64,000 nucleotides of DNA. It comes from Piromyces finnis. Its lineage: Eukaryota; Neocallimastigomycota; Neocallimastigomycetes; Neocallimastigales; Neocallimastigaceae. Shown one piece after another: positions 43,545 through 54,946 of this stretch. A model generated the notes under the pieces. The model was not told the origin of the DNA, ran no database searches, and was given only the letters and a program-made list of their open reading frames with translations. The stretch lies in the NCBI GenBank assembly GCA_002104945.1, contig MCFH01000003.1, positions 930,001 through 994,000 of the forward strand. The letters are read 5' to 3'. Each line of letters begins with the position of its first letter. Positions within the stretch are counted from its first letter, which is position 1. Position numbers and translations under genes: made by a program.

Positions 43545-44391
43545 ATTATAAAATATAATAAAGAAAAATACTTATATGATTTAGACACTTAGGCGAAAAA
43601 GGGTTAAAAATGTTTTTTAAGAATTTATTATTTTGTTATAAATTTTATTTGTTATTTCTTTATATAATGTAAAGATATCAAACGCCTCAACTTGATATCT
43701 TTAATGTAATTTAAGCCACAAGTATTATTGTTTAAGTTACACAATTTATATTACAGAAAAAGAAAATGAGACATAATTTATTTATTAATAATTAAAATTC
43801 AAAACAAAATAAATTATTAATTTATTTTTAATGTTTAACAAGTAAATTGAAATTCTCAATTTAAATCCCTAGTTTTAGTATTGTTTTTTCATAGAAATAA
43901 AGAAATAATATATAAATAATAAATGATTAATATATCAATAATACATGGGCACATATTCAAATTGAATAATACTTAATTTGAATTGCCAATTGTATTTTAC
44001 TAAAAATAGTTATAGTTTAAATATTTATTAATAATTAAGATTTTAGTGTAGATTTTAAATAATAATATAAGAAATAAATAGTTATAATATAATATAAATA
44101 TATTTAGGAAAAATATAAATAGAAGATATTTTTCATCATTTTATCGATGTAATTGTTATTAATAAAATTTCTATTATAATAAAAGATATTTTTTAATAAA
44201 CCAATTATTATTTTTTATTTTTAATTTTAGTGTTATTGTAATAGAATAGATATCCTAATCTATTCTTTCTGTGTCACCATTATATATAAAAATTTATAAC
44301 AAAATAATAAATTCTTAAAAAACATTTTTAACCCTTTTTCGCCTAAGTGTCTAAATTATATATGTATTTTTCTTTATTATATTTTATAATA
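43545..44391. repeat. Inverted repeat with about 100-bp arms enclosing an E LTR
   Basis: The left arm (43545-43645) contains TTAGACACTTAGGCG and AAAGGGTTAAAAATG. The right arm (44290-44391) contains the complements CATTTTTAACCC and CGCCTAAGTGTCTAA. Arms are nearly perfect. Without the E LTR the spacer is only about 20 bp, so the pre-insertion site would have been a long hairpin. Confidence 0.8.
43668..44284 (-). mobile_element. Solo LTR of family E (617 bp), inverted copy
   Basis: Reads TGTAAAGATATCAAACG on the plus strand, i.e. the complement of the E end. Flanked by TATAA on both sides (43663-43667, 44285-44289). Substitutions against the copies in A' gag show it is an independent insertion. 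Confidence 0.82.
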
Positions 44392-44585
44392 AACTCCATT
44401 TAGTGTTGTAAAAATTTAATTTTAGTTTAGTTTTTTAAAGAGTTCCTGACAATAATAAATCTTCTTTAGTTAATAGTATAATTGATAATCAATACGAAAA
44501 TATATATAATAATAAATAATATTAAAAAAATTTTATAATCATATATTATATTTTTATACATTTACTTTATTTCTTTTGCTTTATT

Positions 44586-45539
44586 ATGAATAATATTTCC
44601 ATTTTAGATACCCAAATCTCTTTAGGAAAAGAGAGTACTGACAGTACTATAATTAGTAACAGTGGTAATGAATCTGCAAAGTTAATCTCCGCTATAACTG
44701 AGTATATCCCTACATTCTTTTCAAATGGGGTTTTAGCTCATGAAAAGAAGAAAGGGCAAAATCTAAACATTCATGAGACCTTGAGTCAATGCGAGCTGTT
44801 CTTTAATGATCATCTTCATTCATTTACAACTGACAAAAATAAATGCTCCTTTATCATTCACAAACTTTATGGCCATTCGAAATTATGGGGTCTGTCACTT
44901 AAGTCTGATGGTACATTTGGGTCGATCGGATATGAGAAATTTAAATCATTATTACTTGACAACTTCGGTGATAGTGATGAACAAAGATACTCCTTGATTG
45001 AACAACTGATAGGAACAAAACAGCGTACATTAGGAAAAGCTGCCTACTATATTATAGAGTTCAGAAGACTTGCAAGCCGGATTGGATGTAATGACAAAGT
45101 ATACATTGATCTGATACAAAGAGGACTATTGGAAGAGGTACGCAAAGAATACGGCAAAAATAAAAAACCTGAAACCTTATTTGAAGCCACGAACATGATT
45201 ATTACTCTGGACAAAAAATGTTTCTTTGAAAGTGGTATTAAATTGAAGAATAGAAACAAATTTGATAATAGAAATAATAAGAGGAAATTCCTTGATAAAA
45301 GTAATGATTACAAATATCAAAACCACAAAAAACACAAATTTCACACACTGTTATCTGCAAACTTTACACCAAATAAAACAAATATGATGACGTGTACTTT
45401 CATCTTGACCACTAACAATAAATACTTCAAAATAAAGTTCTTAATAGACTCAGGATCAGCAAGAAGCTATATATGTAGAGACTTCGTAAGATCAAACAGA
45501 ATCCCTTACTCTGGTTTGCCTTCTTCAGTCAGTATTTAG
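44586..45539 (+). pseudogene. Gag-protease region of gypsy element G
   Basis: 317 residues. A Gag domain (about 50-220; KLYGHSKLWGLSL, FKSLLLDNFGD, IIEFRRLASRIGCND) is followed by a basic Lys/Asn-rich segment with no zinc knuckle, then the start of a retropepsin, FLIDSGSARSYI (about 287-298). Gag and protease share one frame, unlike A and B. The frame ends at a TAG (45537-45539); homologous protease sequence continues past it to GILGRD, where a TAG stands in place of the tryptophan expected before LNIYKP. Confidence 0.75.
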
Positions 45540-46887
45540 TTACCTAACAATAAAACAATGAACATTACTCATGTCACAAAGTCACTTAAATTATGTTTTT
45601 TAGACCATTCGGAAGTAATAGAATTTTATATAGCTAACCTCCAACTACAAGGCATTTCTGGAATCTTGGGAAGAGATTAGCTAAATATTTATAAACCTTA
45701 TATCAATTTCGAGAAGAATTCAATTTATTTTTTAGAGAAATATTGCATTAACCACTGTCCATCTTCAAAGGGTAATAAATTTGTATTTCATAATGAGAAA
45801 GAATATACTGCATCAATGATCCCAGATGATACTTTGGTATATGATAATCTTTTTCAAGAAGATACTGAGATAGCCTAACAAGAAATTTTTGCAGCAATTC
45901 CTGAAACTCCTGAAGTATACTCAAAGGATCAATAATTAAAAGAAAAAGAAGAAATTATTAGGAAATACTATCCAACATTACGTAAAGCTTTTGAAAAGAA
46001 AGAAGCTGATAAGCTTCCTCCCCACAGAAGTTATGATATGAAGATTGACTTAATCCCTGGAGGACAACTGTATTATGGACTAATTTATTCACTAACCAAC
46101 AACGAAATGGAAACCCTAAAGGAATATATAAAAGAAAATATGAAAAAAGGGTTTATCGGAAAATCGAGCTCTCCTGCCGGTGCTCCTGTTCTGTTCGTCA
46201 AAAAACATGATGGATCACTCAGGCTCTGCGTTGAATACAGAAAGTTAAATGCAATAACAGTACGGAATAGCTATCCGATTCCCCGAATCAACGATCTAAT
46301 CGAATCTTTTCAAGGATCAACCATATTCACACGTCTTGATCTTCGTTTGGCTTATAATCTCATAAGAATAAAATAAGGCCAAGAATATTTAACTGCATTT
46401 CGAACTCCAATAGGACATTATGAGTATTTAGTAATGCCCTTTGGATTAAGAAATGCACCATCAGTATTTCAGAGGTTCATACAAGACATATTCTCTGATG
46501 TCATTGGAAAATTCGTTCAAATCTACCTTGATGACATCATTATATATACAAAAAATAAAGAAGAACATATTAACAATGTAACTTATGTATTAAATAAATT
46601 AATTGAAAATGGCTTATACGCCAAACTAGAAAAATGCGAACTACATGTAGAAGAAACCAACTTTTTGGGATTTACCGTTTCTTCTAAAGGATTAACAATG
46701 GATAAGAATAAACTAAAATCTATTTTTGAATGGCCGATTCCTAGCAACCTTAAAAAACTACAGAGTTTTTTGGGGCTTTGAAATTTCTACAAAAGATTTA
46801 TCAAGGACTTCGCTTCAATTATGGAACCTCTTAGGCATCTTTTAAAGAAAATAATCAATTTATTTGGAGTAAAAAGGCTAGTGATGC
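45540..46887 (+). pseudogene. Pol region of gypsy element G, broken and truncated
   Basis: Continues the element: end of protease, then RT with KKHDGSLRLCVEYRKLN, TRLDLRLAYN, MPFGLRNAPSVF and YLDDIIIYT, and the start of the RNase H linker (FLGL, NFYKRFI). In-frame stops occur near 45679, 45876, 45934, 46374 and 46779. The RT open pieces are 46038-46376 and 46434-46781. The element stops at a D-family LTR at 46888; integrase is absent. RT resembles that of the chromovirus relic H more than that of A or B. Confidence 0.85.
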
Positions 46888-47597
46888 TGTAAAGATATAA
46901 AATATATCTTTAAATTATTTAATAATAATTTTGATATTTTAATGAAAAATTATTTATAAAATTTATTGTATAAATTTTATGGAATAATTAAATAAAAATT
47001 AATTTTAAAATATCAAAGTTAGAAATGAAAATTGGATAAATATTTAAATTAATGGATAATTAAATTTAAATATTTTTAATATTCAAATTAAATCTTAAAA
47101 AGTTTTTATTTAATTAAAATTAGTTTAATAACTTTAGCGTAGTTTTAAATTAACATTTTTAATAATAAATATATAATGAATAGTATGAATGTATTATTAA
47201 TGTTTAATTAATATATAGATAATACATGGACTGTATTTAATTTGTAGTTTACTCAAATGGAATCAAAAGTGTATTTAATTAGTTTTAGTTTAGTTTTATT
47301 ATTTTATTATTTAATTAAATTAGCATTAAATTAGTTTTGTTTATTTTATATTGAATATATATATAATTAAATAGTATATTAAAATATAATCTACAAAAAA
47401 TATAAATACATGTAAAATTTCTTGATTAAAACAATGTAATTGTTATTGACTATAATTTAGTTAATAACTAAATAAATTAATAAAAAGAGAATTTTAAATA
47501 TATTTTGTTTTCGTTTTTTTTATTTTTTTTATTTTATTTTGGTGTAGTTTTATTGTGAAATTTTATAATCTGTTTTAAATTTTATAAAACTTTTACA
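46888..47597 (-). mobile_element. D-family LTR, inverted copy (about 710 bp)
   Basis: Plus strand reads TGTAAAGATATAAAATAT to AAACTTTTACA, the complement of the D LTR at 39746-40483. Flanks (GATGC, ATAAC) do not match and G does not resume on the other side, so a deletion or rearrangement followed. Confidence 0.75.
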
Positions 47598-47604
47598 ATA
47601 ACAA

Positions 47605-48186
47605 TGTAAAGTTTTGAAAAACACTAGATTAAACAAAACTCCAATAACACTAAATTTTTGATACACTTTTCTTTTTTTCTTGTTGTTTACTTTATGGTTC
47701 TATTATTTTATTGAAATGTTATTAACTACTTAATAATCAATAACAATTACAACTATTTAAATTTACATGAAATTTCGAACTATTTATATTTTTTGCGATT
47801 ACATTATAATATATCTAACTAATTTATTTATATTGCTATTCAATATAAAACTAACCTTAAGAATCTTAAATATAATAATTTAATTTCACAATATTAAATG
47901 ACGAAAATTTTAATGTAAATCTTTATGAAAATCCTTTAAGAGATTTTCATTAATTTTTTGAACTTTATTTATTATAAATTTTATGTTTTACACTAAGTGA
48001 TGAATAACTTTGGTTCACGTAACACAATAAGAATTTTTCGTGATTGAGAAATTAGTTTTTTTTTTTTTTTTGAAGATTATTAAATAAATTATTTAAATAT
48101 TGATTATTTAATAATCTTTACAAACAATTACCTTTGTTTTAATAAAACACGTTATAAAATTTTTAATAAAACAAATTAATAAAATT
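47605..48186 (+). repeat. LTR-like sequence F, related to the D group
   Basis: Starts TGTAAAGTTTTGAAAAACAC and shares with D the AATAACAATTACA and CATGAAATTTCGAACTATTTATATTTT-like arrangement in the same order. The 3' boundary is not defined; the A/T-rich stretch up to about 48186 may belong to it. Confidence 0.4.
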
Positions 48187-48196
48187 TTTTTTTACC

Positions 48197-48380
48197 TACC
48201 TTAGTTTATCGAAGTATCTACCGCGTTTTGGGAACTCTCTACCTTGCTTTGAAATTTGGTACCGTGTTTTGATATTGCTACTGAGTAATAAAGGGATATC
48301 TACCGTGTTTTGGTATTGCTACCGTGTCATTTAGAACAACTACTTTGCTTTAGAGATATCTACCGCGTCCATCATTGTAC
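48197..48380. repeat. Minisatellite of about nine 20-22 bp units
   Basis: Units begin CTACC or CTACT at about 48197, 48218, 48239, 48259, 48278, 48300, 48319, 48340 and 48360, with consensus CTACCGTGTTTTGGTATTG. They are clearly richer in GC than the surroundings. They lie after LTR-like F, as in an element leader. Confidence 0.8.
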
Positions 48381-48616
48381 TTGAGTATATATTGTGGATT
48401 AACTTTATTTAATTTTCCATCAACATTTACTACTGTACTGTATTTAATTTTGTTACTATATTTTTAAGAGCTCGTCTAACACCGTTTGATAGGATAGAGC
48501 TACGACGACATCTTAATTAAAATATTGTAAAAAATTAAATAAGTAAATATTAAGTATACTGGAAGAAACCAACCAACTTTTATCTAACCTCCACTTAAAC
48601 GAAAATAAAATATTTA

Positions 48617-48760
48617 ATGTGTATAAAATTATTAAATTAAAAATTATAAATGTAAACTTTTTGTTTATTTAATTGTTTATGTCTTTTTAAATTAAATAGT
48701 CTATATTTGTTTATAGTTATACTTTAAAATAATAATTTTGTATAAATAGCAATAGAAAAT
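48617..48760 (+). repeat. Dispersed repeat shared with 63426-63567
   Basis: TGTATAAAATTATTAAATTA, then GTAAACTTTTTGTTTATTT, occurs at both places with few changes. The following part (48770-48895, with AAAAGAGTTCTGTATTTTATC) is instead shared, inverted, with 26689-26845. 48900-49430 is AT-rich with no gene seen. Confidence 0.65.
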
Positions 48761-49429
48761 ATTAAAAGTATCAATTATTATAAACACTCATTTTTTACAG
48801 AAACATAAAAGAGTTCTGTATTTTATCTTTAGGATTGTCATTATTATTCTATTTCCAGGTTTTAAGTTTATCATTTTTAGTAATAATTACTCAATTAGCA
48901 AGGAAAATTAGAAGATTTTAATAAAAATTATAATAAATTAATATATTTTCTTTTATAATACATTTAGAGATGTATTATATTTATTTTAAATTAACAAACT
49001 AATATAATTAATAAATATAATTTAAAATTATAAAAGCATTTTGTTTTATAAGACTTGTAGAATGGAGTAAGTAAAAATAAATCATTTTAATGCACACAAA
49101 TATACTACTTTCTAAGCCTATTTAGAATTAAGGTATATTTGAACCTGTGTCAATACAATTTGTAAGAAATATAGATATAATATCTATATTTATTAGTATA
49201 AATAATAAATATAAAATTTATTTATCTTCATTATTATTATTATAATATTTATTTAAATTATTTATAGATAAATTAAAAATAAAATTTTCAAATTACTACA
49301 AATCAAACAAATGTTAATCTATGGAAGAAAAATTTAATAATAAATTAATATTATCAATTTAGATTAGGTAATTAGTATAATTTAAATATAATTAAATAAT
49401 ATTTTTTCAAACCAATTTGGTTTTATTTT

Positions 49430-49836
49430 ATTATTTAATTCCACAAATAATTCTTCAGGTTTTTCTTCTTGTCTTTTCTTTAAGAATCTCCGACTAGACT
49501 AGAAATCAATTAAAGATATATATAAATTAATTAATAAATTTAATAATTTAAATAAACAAAACAAAATATTTAATTAAAAAAGTTTTAATATAAATAGAAA
49601 TATAATCAACAATAACTTATTAATTAAATAAAAAGAAAAAATTTAATAATAAAACAAATATTATCCTTTTCTTCTTCTTTTAATCTTTCACGTGTCTAAA
49701 TCAAATTAAGTATTTTTTATTTATTTTATATTAAACTCAAAAAAGTTAATTATATTATAAGAATCTTATTATAAACTTTTCCAAGAAATTGTGTAAAAGT
49801 TTTATAATAAAAGGTACAAAACCCTTATACTTTACA
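49430..49836 (-). repeat. Probable 3' LTR of chromovirus H, outer end undefined
   Basis: On the minus strand TGTAAAGTATAAGGG starts directly after a polypurine tract (AAGGAGGGAAT, 49847-49837). This links LTRs that begin TGTAAAG (the D/E group) with chromoviruses. I could not fix the far end; the range is approximate. Confidence 0.5.
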
Positions 49837-49847
49837 ATTCCCTCCTT

Positions 49848-50240
49848 CTAATGTCGGATTCCAGACAACTTTGAATGTGGTTTGTCTGGAAACTTTTTGT
49901 GGAAAGCTTTCAGTAACTCGGGGACATATATGTCTGCGCTTTCACATGAATGATCTTTAGCAGGATATCCTTTCCATTCAACAAGATACTGAAGTACTCC
50001 GTTGTTAATTCTAGAATCCAATATTTCGTTTACTTCATACTCTAGTTCATCGTTTATTAAAATGGGAGACGGCTTCTGGATATCTCGGTTTTCAAAGGCA
50101 TTCTTAATAAAGGGCTAGAGATTAGATATATAGAAAATGGGGTGTCTTTGGTCCCGTTTGGATAGTTTTAACTTGAAATTTTGATTTTCCAAGCATTCAA
50201 TAATTTCATATGGTCTGGAAGGCTTCTTTGATAGCAAGTA
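49848..50240 (-). pseudogene. Integrase C-terminus and chromodomain of element H
   Basis: The minus strand encodes SRPYEIIECLENQNFKL (GPY-type module) and HPIFYISNL, a stop, then a chromodomain (YEVNEILDSR, NNGVLQYLVEWKGYP) and a tail ending at the TAG 49850-49848. Chromodomains at the Pol C-terminus define chromoviruses and bind modified histones to guide insertion. One in-frame stop (TAG after SNL) separates the two parts. The catalytic core of integrase is missing between this block and RNase H at 50280. Confidence 0.85.
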
Positions 50241-51360
50241 GTTCCCTGCCGTAGATTGGCTAATTACATTCGGCGTTGATTAAAGCTCTCGAGAAGAAAG
50301 AAACAGGATGAAGAGAACCATCAAATTCCTGAAGAAGTTACTAGAATCAGATTCAATGATGATAGGCTTGTTCGAATCGGTATGGCGAAGAAGACTGGCA
50401 GAAAGGAAAGCATTTTTTAAATTATTGAAAGCTGAAACGGTAGCATATTCCATAATGAAAGAAACATTTTTATTTAACAATCGAGTCAAGGGCGCTGCGA
50501 TTTTTGAAAATTTCTTTATAAAACGCCTGTAGTAGTTACAAAAATCAATGAATTGTTGGATGTGTTTGGTATTTTGGGGAAGAGGTCAATTAAGAATGGC
50601 GTCTACTTTATTCTTTCCATTGATATACCAGAACCAGATAGATGGTGAACAATAAAATCAATTTCAGGACATTGAATTCGCATTTTTCAAGTTTAACATA
50701 GAAGTTATTCTTGAGAAGACGTCCGAGAATTAAACGAACATGCTTATGATGTTTTCTAATATATTAGGAAAAATGAGAAAACCATCAATTTAGGCGAAGG
50801 CGAAATCGTCGAGGAAATTGCTTAAAATATCATTGATGAATTGCTAAAAAATAGCTGGGGCGTTTTTTAGACCGAACGGCATGATTAAATACTTAAAATG
50901 GTCAAATCTAGTGTTGAAAACCATTTTTTATTCATTACCTTCCTTAATTCGAACAAGATTGTGAGCAGAGCGAAGATCGAGCTTAGTGAAGAATTTAGCA
51001 CCACTGACTTTTTCAAGAAGATCATTGATTAGCGGAAGGGGATAAGAGTTCCTAATAGTGATATCGTTGAATTTTCTACAGTCAATGCACATACGAAGCG
51101 AATTATCCTTTTTGTGAACGAACAAGATAGGAGCGCCGGTTGGGAAGATAGACTTCTGAATGAAGTTTTTTTCTAAGTTTTCTTTAATAATCCTTAAGTG
51201 TCTTTATTTCTTCCACAGTAAGAGAGTAAATTGGGCTGTAATGGAGAGAGATGTCGAGTTTTAAATTGATTTTACAGTTATAAGGCTATGCGGGGGAAGT
51301 CGCCTTTTTCAGAAAAGACATCCTTAAAGTCATAGGGCGTTTTTGAAGGTGAATCTATAG
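50241..51360 (-). pseudogene. RT and RNase H of element H, heavily decayed
   Basis: In minus order: start of RT (KLDISLHYSPIYSLT), [17 protein letters not shown] and [11 protein letters not shown] (51125-50928), PFGLKNAPAIF, a ruined YxDD box (IDG where IDD is expected), CNYYRRFIKKFSKIAAPL, and RNase H start (AFNNLKNAFLSASLL, IIESDSSNF; 50489-50280). Many stops and frameshifts. Confidence 0.8.
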
Positions 51361-51646
51361 AGGGATAAGTGACATAAATTGCAAATTTTTGAGAAAATGA
51401 CGTTGGAGTATGGTAGAGGTAGAATCAGGTTTACTTACCAGAGGGGTAGCTGGAATGGGATAGTCAATAGGTGGTGAAGAGGGAGTCGATGAGGTTTAAG
51501 GAGGATGAATATCTGACGAATTATTTGTTGAATCATAAGAATCATTACAAAAGGTGTTTTTAGATTTATATTATGATTTATTAGATTCAAATATAGATAC
51601 ATCTTTTTTAAAATACAATTTTTTACAATCAAAATCTATGACTACA

Positions 51647-51901
51647 CTATTTGAATTGAGCCGAGGGGTACCAATAATTGATAATGAATTGAATAGAAAA
51701 TGATTCATCTTTAAATATAATCCTGAGAGGTTTAGTTATTCCTAAAATATTAGAAGTTTTCCCACCACAGTCAATAGTTCCAGATATTTTTGAATCCGAT
51801 ACTAGAATAATATATTTCTCATTAAATAATTTAGAGATGGTGTCTTCGATAGCACCTGAATCAACCAAAATTGAGATATCGCATGGAATATTATTAATCA
51901 T
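51647..51901 (-). pseudogene. Protease fragment of element H
   Basis: 84 residues: ISILVDSGAIEDTISKLF is a retropepsin active site of the standard DSG type, followed by IDCGGKTSNILGITKPL. Between it and RT (51361-51646) the frame is broken. Confidence 0.7.
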
Positions 51902-52029
51902 AAGGGTGAATGGGAAGATAAGGTATTTATCTAAGGGAATGAAAAGATTATATAGCTTTAGATAGTTTGTATTATTGGCAGAAGGCTTAGACTAGAGTAA
52001 GAATTAGGCTCAGAATATACTCTAGATGT

Positions 52030-52320
52030 TAGTTTTTTGGAACTTTAGGACAAAAGTGTCCAAATGATCCTTGGCACCATAATACATACATAGACCTTGA
52101 TCACGACGTTTGCGTTTTTCTTCGGCAGATAAAGGACCACGTCTTTTAACATCAGATTAAGTAAAACGAACAAAAGGATTTTAATTCTCATTCTTCATTT
52201 TTCTCACCAATGGGTTATAAAGTGAAACACCACAATAATTTCTTGAAATATTATGTTTCTTGAGGAGGCTAGAGTCGATTATCATAGCTCTATGGAACGC
52301 AGCAAGGAGGGATGTATATC
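52030..52320 (-). pseudogene. Gag C-terminus of element H
   Basis: The minus strand gives SLLAAFHRAMIIDSSL, then KRRGPLSAEEKRKRRDQGLCMYYGAKDHLDTF. The second part is the typical chromovirus segment before the nucleocapsid zinc knuckle, but the second cysteine is tyrosine and the last is lost. Several stops. Confidence 0.75.
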
Positions 52321-52439
52321 TTCACCACGTATTAGTTCGTTACTGTAGTTGCAATAAGAGGGTTCATAATAATTACGTTAACCAAGATTACTACAAAAGG
52401 ATTGTCCATCTTCGTCGTCCTAAGTAGCTTATTTTCCTT

Positions 52440-52840
52440 TTCTTGATAATATTTTTTCTTTCTTGAACTCTTTTGGGCTACTCTTGTCTTTTCTTCTGCC
52501 AACGTTACAATTCCTAGTGCAGTATATAGAGCTAAAGGTAATTTTGGAGTAATTGTAGTGGTATACAGGGCAATGTTTTTTATCCAAGTTACACCAAGAA
52601 TGATATCAACTTCAGAAATTCTAAGTGCATATAATTGAATTACTTCGTAGTGATTTTTCAAACGAAGAATTCACTTTTCTGATTTCTTTTTCACAGTATA
52701 CCTTGTTCAAAACCGGAAACCTTGAAAGATTCATCATTATTTGAGAGTTTAATATGGTTAATTCAGGGCAAACTCAGAGTGGATAAAATTGAGATCTGAG
52801 CCAGAATCAATAAGTACTTTAACCTTGACTTCATCTATAT
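52440..52840 (-). pseudogene. Second protease fragment, from a different gypsy element
   Basis: The minus strand encodes KVLIDSGSDLNFIH, then (52661 onward) YALRISEVDIILGVTWI, the end of a retropepsin. It lies upstream of H's own gag, so it cannot be the protease of H. It marks another element into or beside which H was inserted. Confidence 0.6.
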
Positions 52841-52880
52841 CATTTATCTTGATATAGAAATCATTTTTATGAATTTTCCA

Positions 52881-53060
52881 ATGCATCAACTACATATAAA
52901 GAAGCTATGTCTTGTAAGGATTCTAAATACTGGAAAGTAGCTATTACTGAAGAATTAATTAATCTTTATTCTAATAAAATTATGACCCTGGTAAAAAATA
53001 TTCCTAAAAATAAAAATATTATATTTACCATATTCCCAAATTCCCTCAATATTAAGTTGG
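52881..53060 (+). pseudogene. Copia RT fragment (N-terminal)
   Basis: TTYKEAMSCKDSKYWKVAITEEL and TLVKNIPKNKNIIFTI match the start of copia-type RT and closely parallel 55765-55930 of element I. It is followed at once by Gag-like sequence, so it is out of normal order and represents a separate rearranged copy. Confidence 0.65.
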
Positions 53061-53350
53061 GAATAAATAATAAATTACTTTATAAAAGCTGTTCAAAAAC
53101 TCAGAAATAAGAAGAACAAAGCAAGTATTGATGAACCATCAAGCTTAAGTTTAGAAACCAAATACAATAAGTATATTAAGAACAAGATATATCAGGCTAA
53201 AAGTAACTCAAAAGGAAAACTAAATAAAGTTGTCATAGAACGTTGGAATTGCATAAAGAATGGTTATTGTTCAAATGAATTTCATTATTACAAGAGTTCG
53301 AAAAAAGTAAACACAATAAATATTAAAAACTACCAACCCAAAGGGATTCA
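53060..53350 (+). pseudogene. Copia Gag C-terminal region, element I
   Basis: Reads a Lys/Asn-rich stretch and RWNCIKNGYCSNEFHYY, which has the spacing of a degraded nucleocapsid zinc knuckle. It lies before the protease at 53538, as expected for a copia Gag-Pol order. Confidence 0.5.
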
Positions 53351-53529
53351 GTAATTAATTATACAGAAACAAATACTTAAGAAACATATACAAATAAACG
53401 TAAAAAACGTGAAGATACTCACGAAGAAATATTTATTGTCGATTATGACGTGTCAGTGATTATAGATTTAAATTTCACTACCAAAGAATAAAAATATCAA
53501 TATAAATAATAATAAAGAAAAGGAAATAA

Positions 53530-53720
53530 TACTATAAAATGAATCTTAAATTCAGGAACTACTTACCATATGACAGTTAACCTGAAATGTCTATATAATA
53601 AGTTAAAATATGAAAAGAAAATACATCTTGATGATGGTAAATTTATTTCCTTGCAAATGAAATTACTATTGATATATATATTACATGTGGTTAAACTTAA
53701 TGAAGTACTATGTTTATGGA
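53530..53720 (+). pseudogene. Copia protease, element I
   Basis: ILNSGTTYHMTVNLKCLYNKL...IHLDDGKFISL matches the copia pattern WILDSGAT.HMT. The tryptophan codon is TGA and the catalytic Asp is Asn, so the enzyme would be dead. 53721-54226 holds no feature I can name. Confidence 0.75.
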
Positions 53721-54226
53721 TGTAAGAAAAACTTAATTTCTATAAATTGCATATGCTATTAAAGCTATAAAACAATTTTTCTTAGAAATTGTCTTATAGT
53801 ATTTATCACATATTAATACTAAAATTTTTGCTATCATTTATAATTAGAATGGTAACAAAATTGTTTATACTTGCGCAAATTATTCAAAAACATATTAATT
53901 ATGTTTTTGAATGCATATAATATATGAATTTCTCATAAAAAGATTGTCTTTTAATACAAATAATGTAGTTCAATAGTGCATCCATTAGTAATGACGACCA
54001 TATATATATGTACATGGCACAAACATAAAGAACTTTTTGAATGAAAATATTTGAAAAAATCGATAAAATCGTTATTCCAATTTCTAATAATTAATAAAGT
54101 GATAATTTTCAATTAAAAAATATTCTCTTATTTTTTATTTTTGTGTTTGATTGTTTTATTGTTAAATATATAATCTGTTTTAAGATTAATATTTTACAGT
54201 ATCTCATATTCCACAATATACCCATG

Positions 54227-54560
54227 CTAACATGAATAGATTGCAAAAAAACTTGAAGAAATTAGTAACTTTTGACGAGATTTCCTATTTATATTTTGTG
54301 AGGAAGACACAGATTTTTTAAAATTTGTCGATAAAGGTAAGAATATATCTTTTGCCTGTATAAGACATTTTGATAAGGTCGATAACATCTGCATGAATAA
54401 TTTCAAGTTTATTTTAAACCAATAACAAAAATGTTTAAAACTTATCAAGGTAAAGAATTTTTAATTAATCGAGAATAAAACTTTTATTTTAGTAATATTA
54501 TAAATTTCTTTACTGCTAATAACACATTCTTTACAATAGGTTTTATTAAAATTCTTTGGA
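54227..54560 (-). pseudogene. Copia integrase fragment, minus strand
   Basis: The minus strand reads TYCKECVISSKEIYN (zinc-finger end) and LEIIHADVIDLIKMSYTGKRYILTFID, the start of a copia integrase core with its first Asp. It interrupts plus-strand element I between protease and pre-integrase. Its zinc-finger part recurs in the opposite orientation at 59700-59800. Confidence 0.75.
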
Positions 54561-54930
54561 ACATATAAAGGTAGATTAAATAATCACAACATAACTTTAA
54601 AGGTTTTATACTTCAAAGATATAGCACAAAATTTAATTAATGGAATAAAATTAGCACAATCACAAATAAATTGTGAAATAGTCAATAAAAATTTCAAACC
54701 GTAGTTAATAATTAAATACAATAATAAAAATATATTTAGAACACACGTCAATAAAGGGAATAATTTCAAAATCAAAACACAAAATAAAATAAATTACAAC
54801 GTTAAAAATTATTTTGCATTAATGAAAATTCGCCAAATATTATATGTCACAATAGATTAGGATATTATTGTAACAAAAATTTAGAAAATTGCCTAAAGTC
54901 ACACAAAATTTAAAATAATGAATGTCTACA
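54561..54930 (+). pseudogene. Copia protease end and integrase zinc-finger region, element I
   Basis: ITLKVLYFKDIAQNLINGIKLAQ matches the copia block that usually reads VLYVP..NL-S-. It is followed by a decayed HNRLGYYC...CLHC zinc-finger region directly before the integrase core. Confidence 0.65.
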
Positions 54931-54946
54931 TTGTAAAATATTAATC

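Noticed and set aside
54584-54775. Hydrophobic minus-strand open frame (and its equivalent at 59804-60037)
   Set aside because: It is the complement of the copia protease-end region, which has a clear match on the other strand.
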